This document shows, piece by piece, positions 6,061-6,099 of a stretch of 6,099 nt of DNA (position 1 is the stretch's first letter; the number at the start of each line of letters is the position of its first letter). Source of the stretch: Fusobacterium sp. (GTDB taxonomy: Bacteria; Fusobacteriota; Fusobacteriia; Fusobacteriales; Fusobacteriaceae); contig JAGYHM010000070.1 in assembly GCA_018457305.1 (NCBI GenBank), positions 1 to 6,099 of the forward strand, read 5' to 3'. The notes beneath the pieces were generated by a model. That model was not told where the DNA came from and ran no database searches. It saw only the letters and a list, made by a program, of their open reading frames with translations. Made by a program: the position numbers and the translations under genes.

Positions 6061-6099
6061 GGTGTTCCTCAATAATTACAAAAAATTATGAATAATTGA

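Larger units (their letters stand above)
5977..6099 (-). mobile_element. Possible end of an inserted element (IS200/IS605-like right end?), noncoding and structured
   Basis: About 123 bases at the window edge contain no credible gene on either strand. The segment from 5977 to about 6020 is markedly richer in G and C than its surroundings, starting with a C-rich tract (5977-5986) that abuts the broken reading frame. Two hairpin-capable repeats follow (6006-6021 and 6028-6060). Subterminal imperfect palindromes without terminal inverted repeats or target duplication are typical of IS200/IS605 elements. In tnpB carriers the end also encodes a structured guide RNA in the same direction. No transposase is visible, so this is inference. 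Alternatives are a diverged intergenic region, another repeat family or the edge of a different mobile element. Confidence 0.3.

Noticed and set aside
5985..6085. A short minus-strand frame across the element end, giving about 37 codons rich in Trp, Pro and Gly between TGA and TAG
   Set aside because: It has no start codon context and ends inside the neighbouring reading frame. The composition follows from the locally higher G+C content, and I recognise no protein family.
1..6099. CRISPR array, rRNA, tRNA or riboswitch elsewhere in the window
   Set aside because: No regularly spaced repeats or recognisable RNA gene cores were seen. The gaps between genes are 80-122 bp and are explained by terminators, promoters and ribosome binding sites.

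Overview
All genes in this window lie on the minus strand. The DNA is very AT-rich, roughly a quarter G+C by eye, with Lys/Ile/Asn/Glu-heavy proteins and A/T-ending codons. HtpG, UppS and ScpB look like those of the Fusobacteriota, probably Fusobacterium or a near relative. That placement is by eye and was not tested by search.

Reading in the direction of transcription (from high to low coordinates) there are four transcription units. Unit 1 (5991 to 4387) holds an unrecognised, apparently 5'-truncated reading frame, then scpB (condensin-associated segregation protein), then rluB (S4-type 23S rRNA pseudouridine synthase). These three are tightly coupled by 4-nt and 14-nt overlaps and end at a hairpin terminator. 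Unit 2 is htpG (bacterial Hsp90) alone, with a near-consensus promoter (TTGACA, 17 bp, TG-T-TATAAA) and its own terminator. Unit 3 is a PhzF-family isomerase/epimerase-like gene between two terminators, with an extended -10 promoter and almost no leader. Unit 4 is uppS followed by cdsA, overlapping by 8 nt. UppS makes the C55 isoprenoid carrier precursor and CdsA makes CDP-diacylglycerol, so this is an envelope-lipid operon. cdsA runs off the low-coordinate edge.

The conserved part is ordinary housekeeping sequence. The exception is the high-coordinate edge (about 5977-6099). Base composition changes abruptly there, a C-rich tract (G-rich on the minus strand) abuts the broken reading frame, and two hairpin-capable repeats follow. 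One of these pairs fully only as a minus-strand RNA, through two G-U wobbles. I read this as the probable end of an inserted element, possibly an IS200/IS605-type right end with a structured RNA, that removed the 5' part of the gene ahead of scpB. This is a hypothesis: no transposase is visible in the window. I did not find any other candidate for a previously undescribed system.
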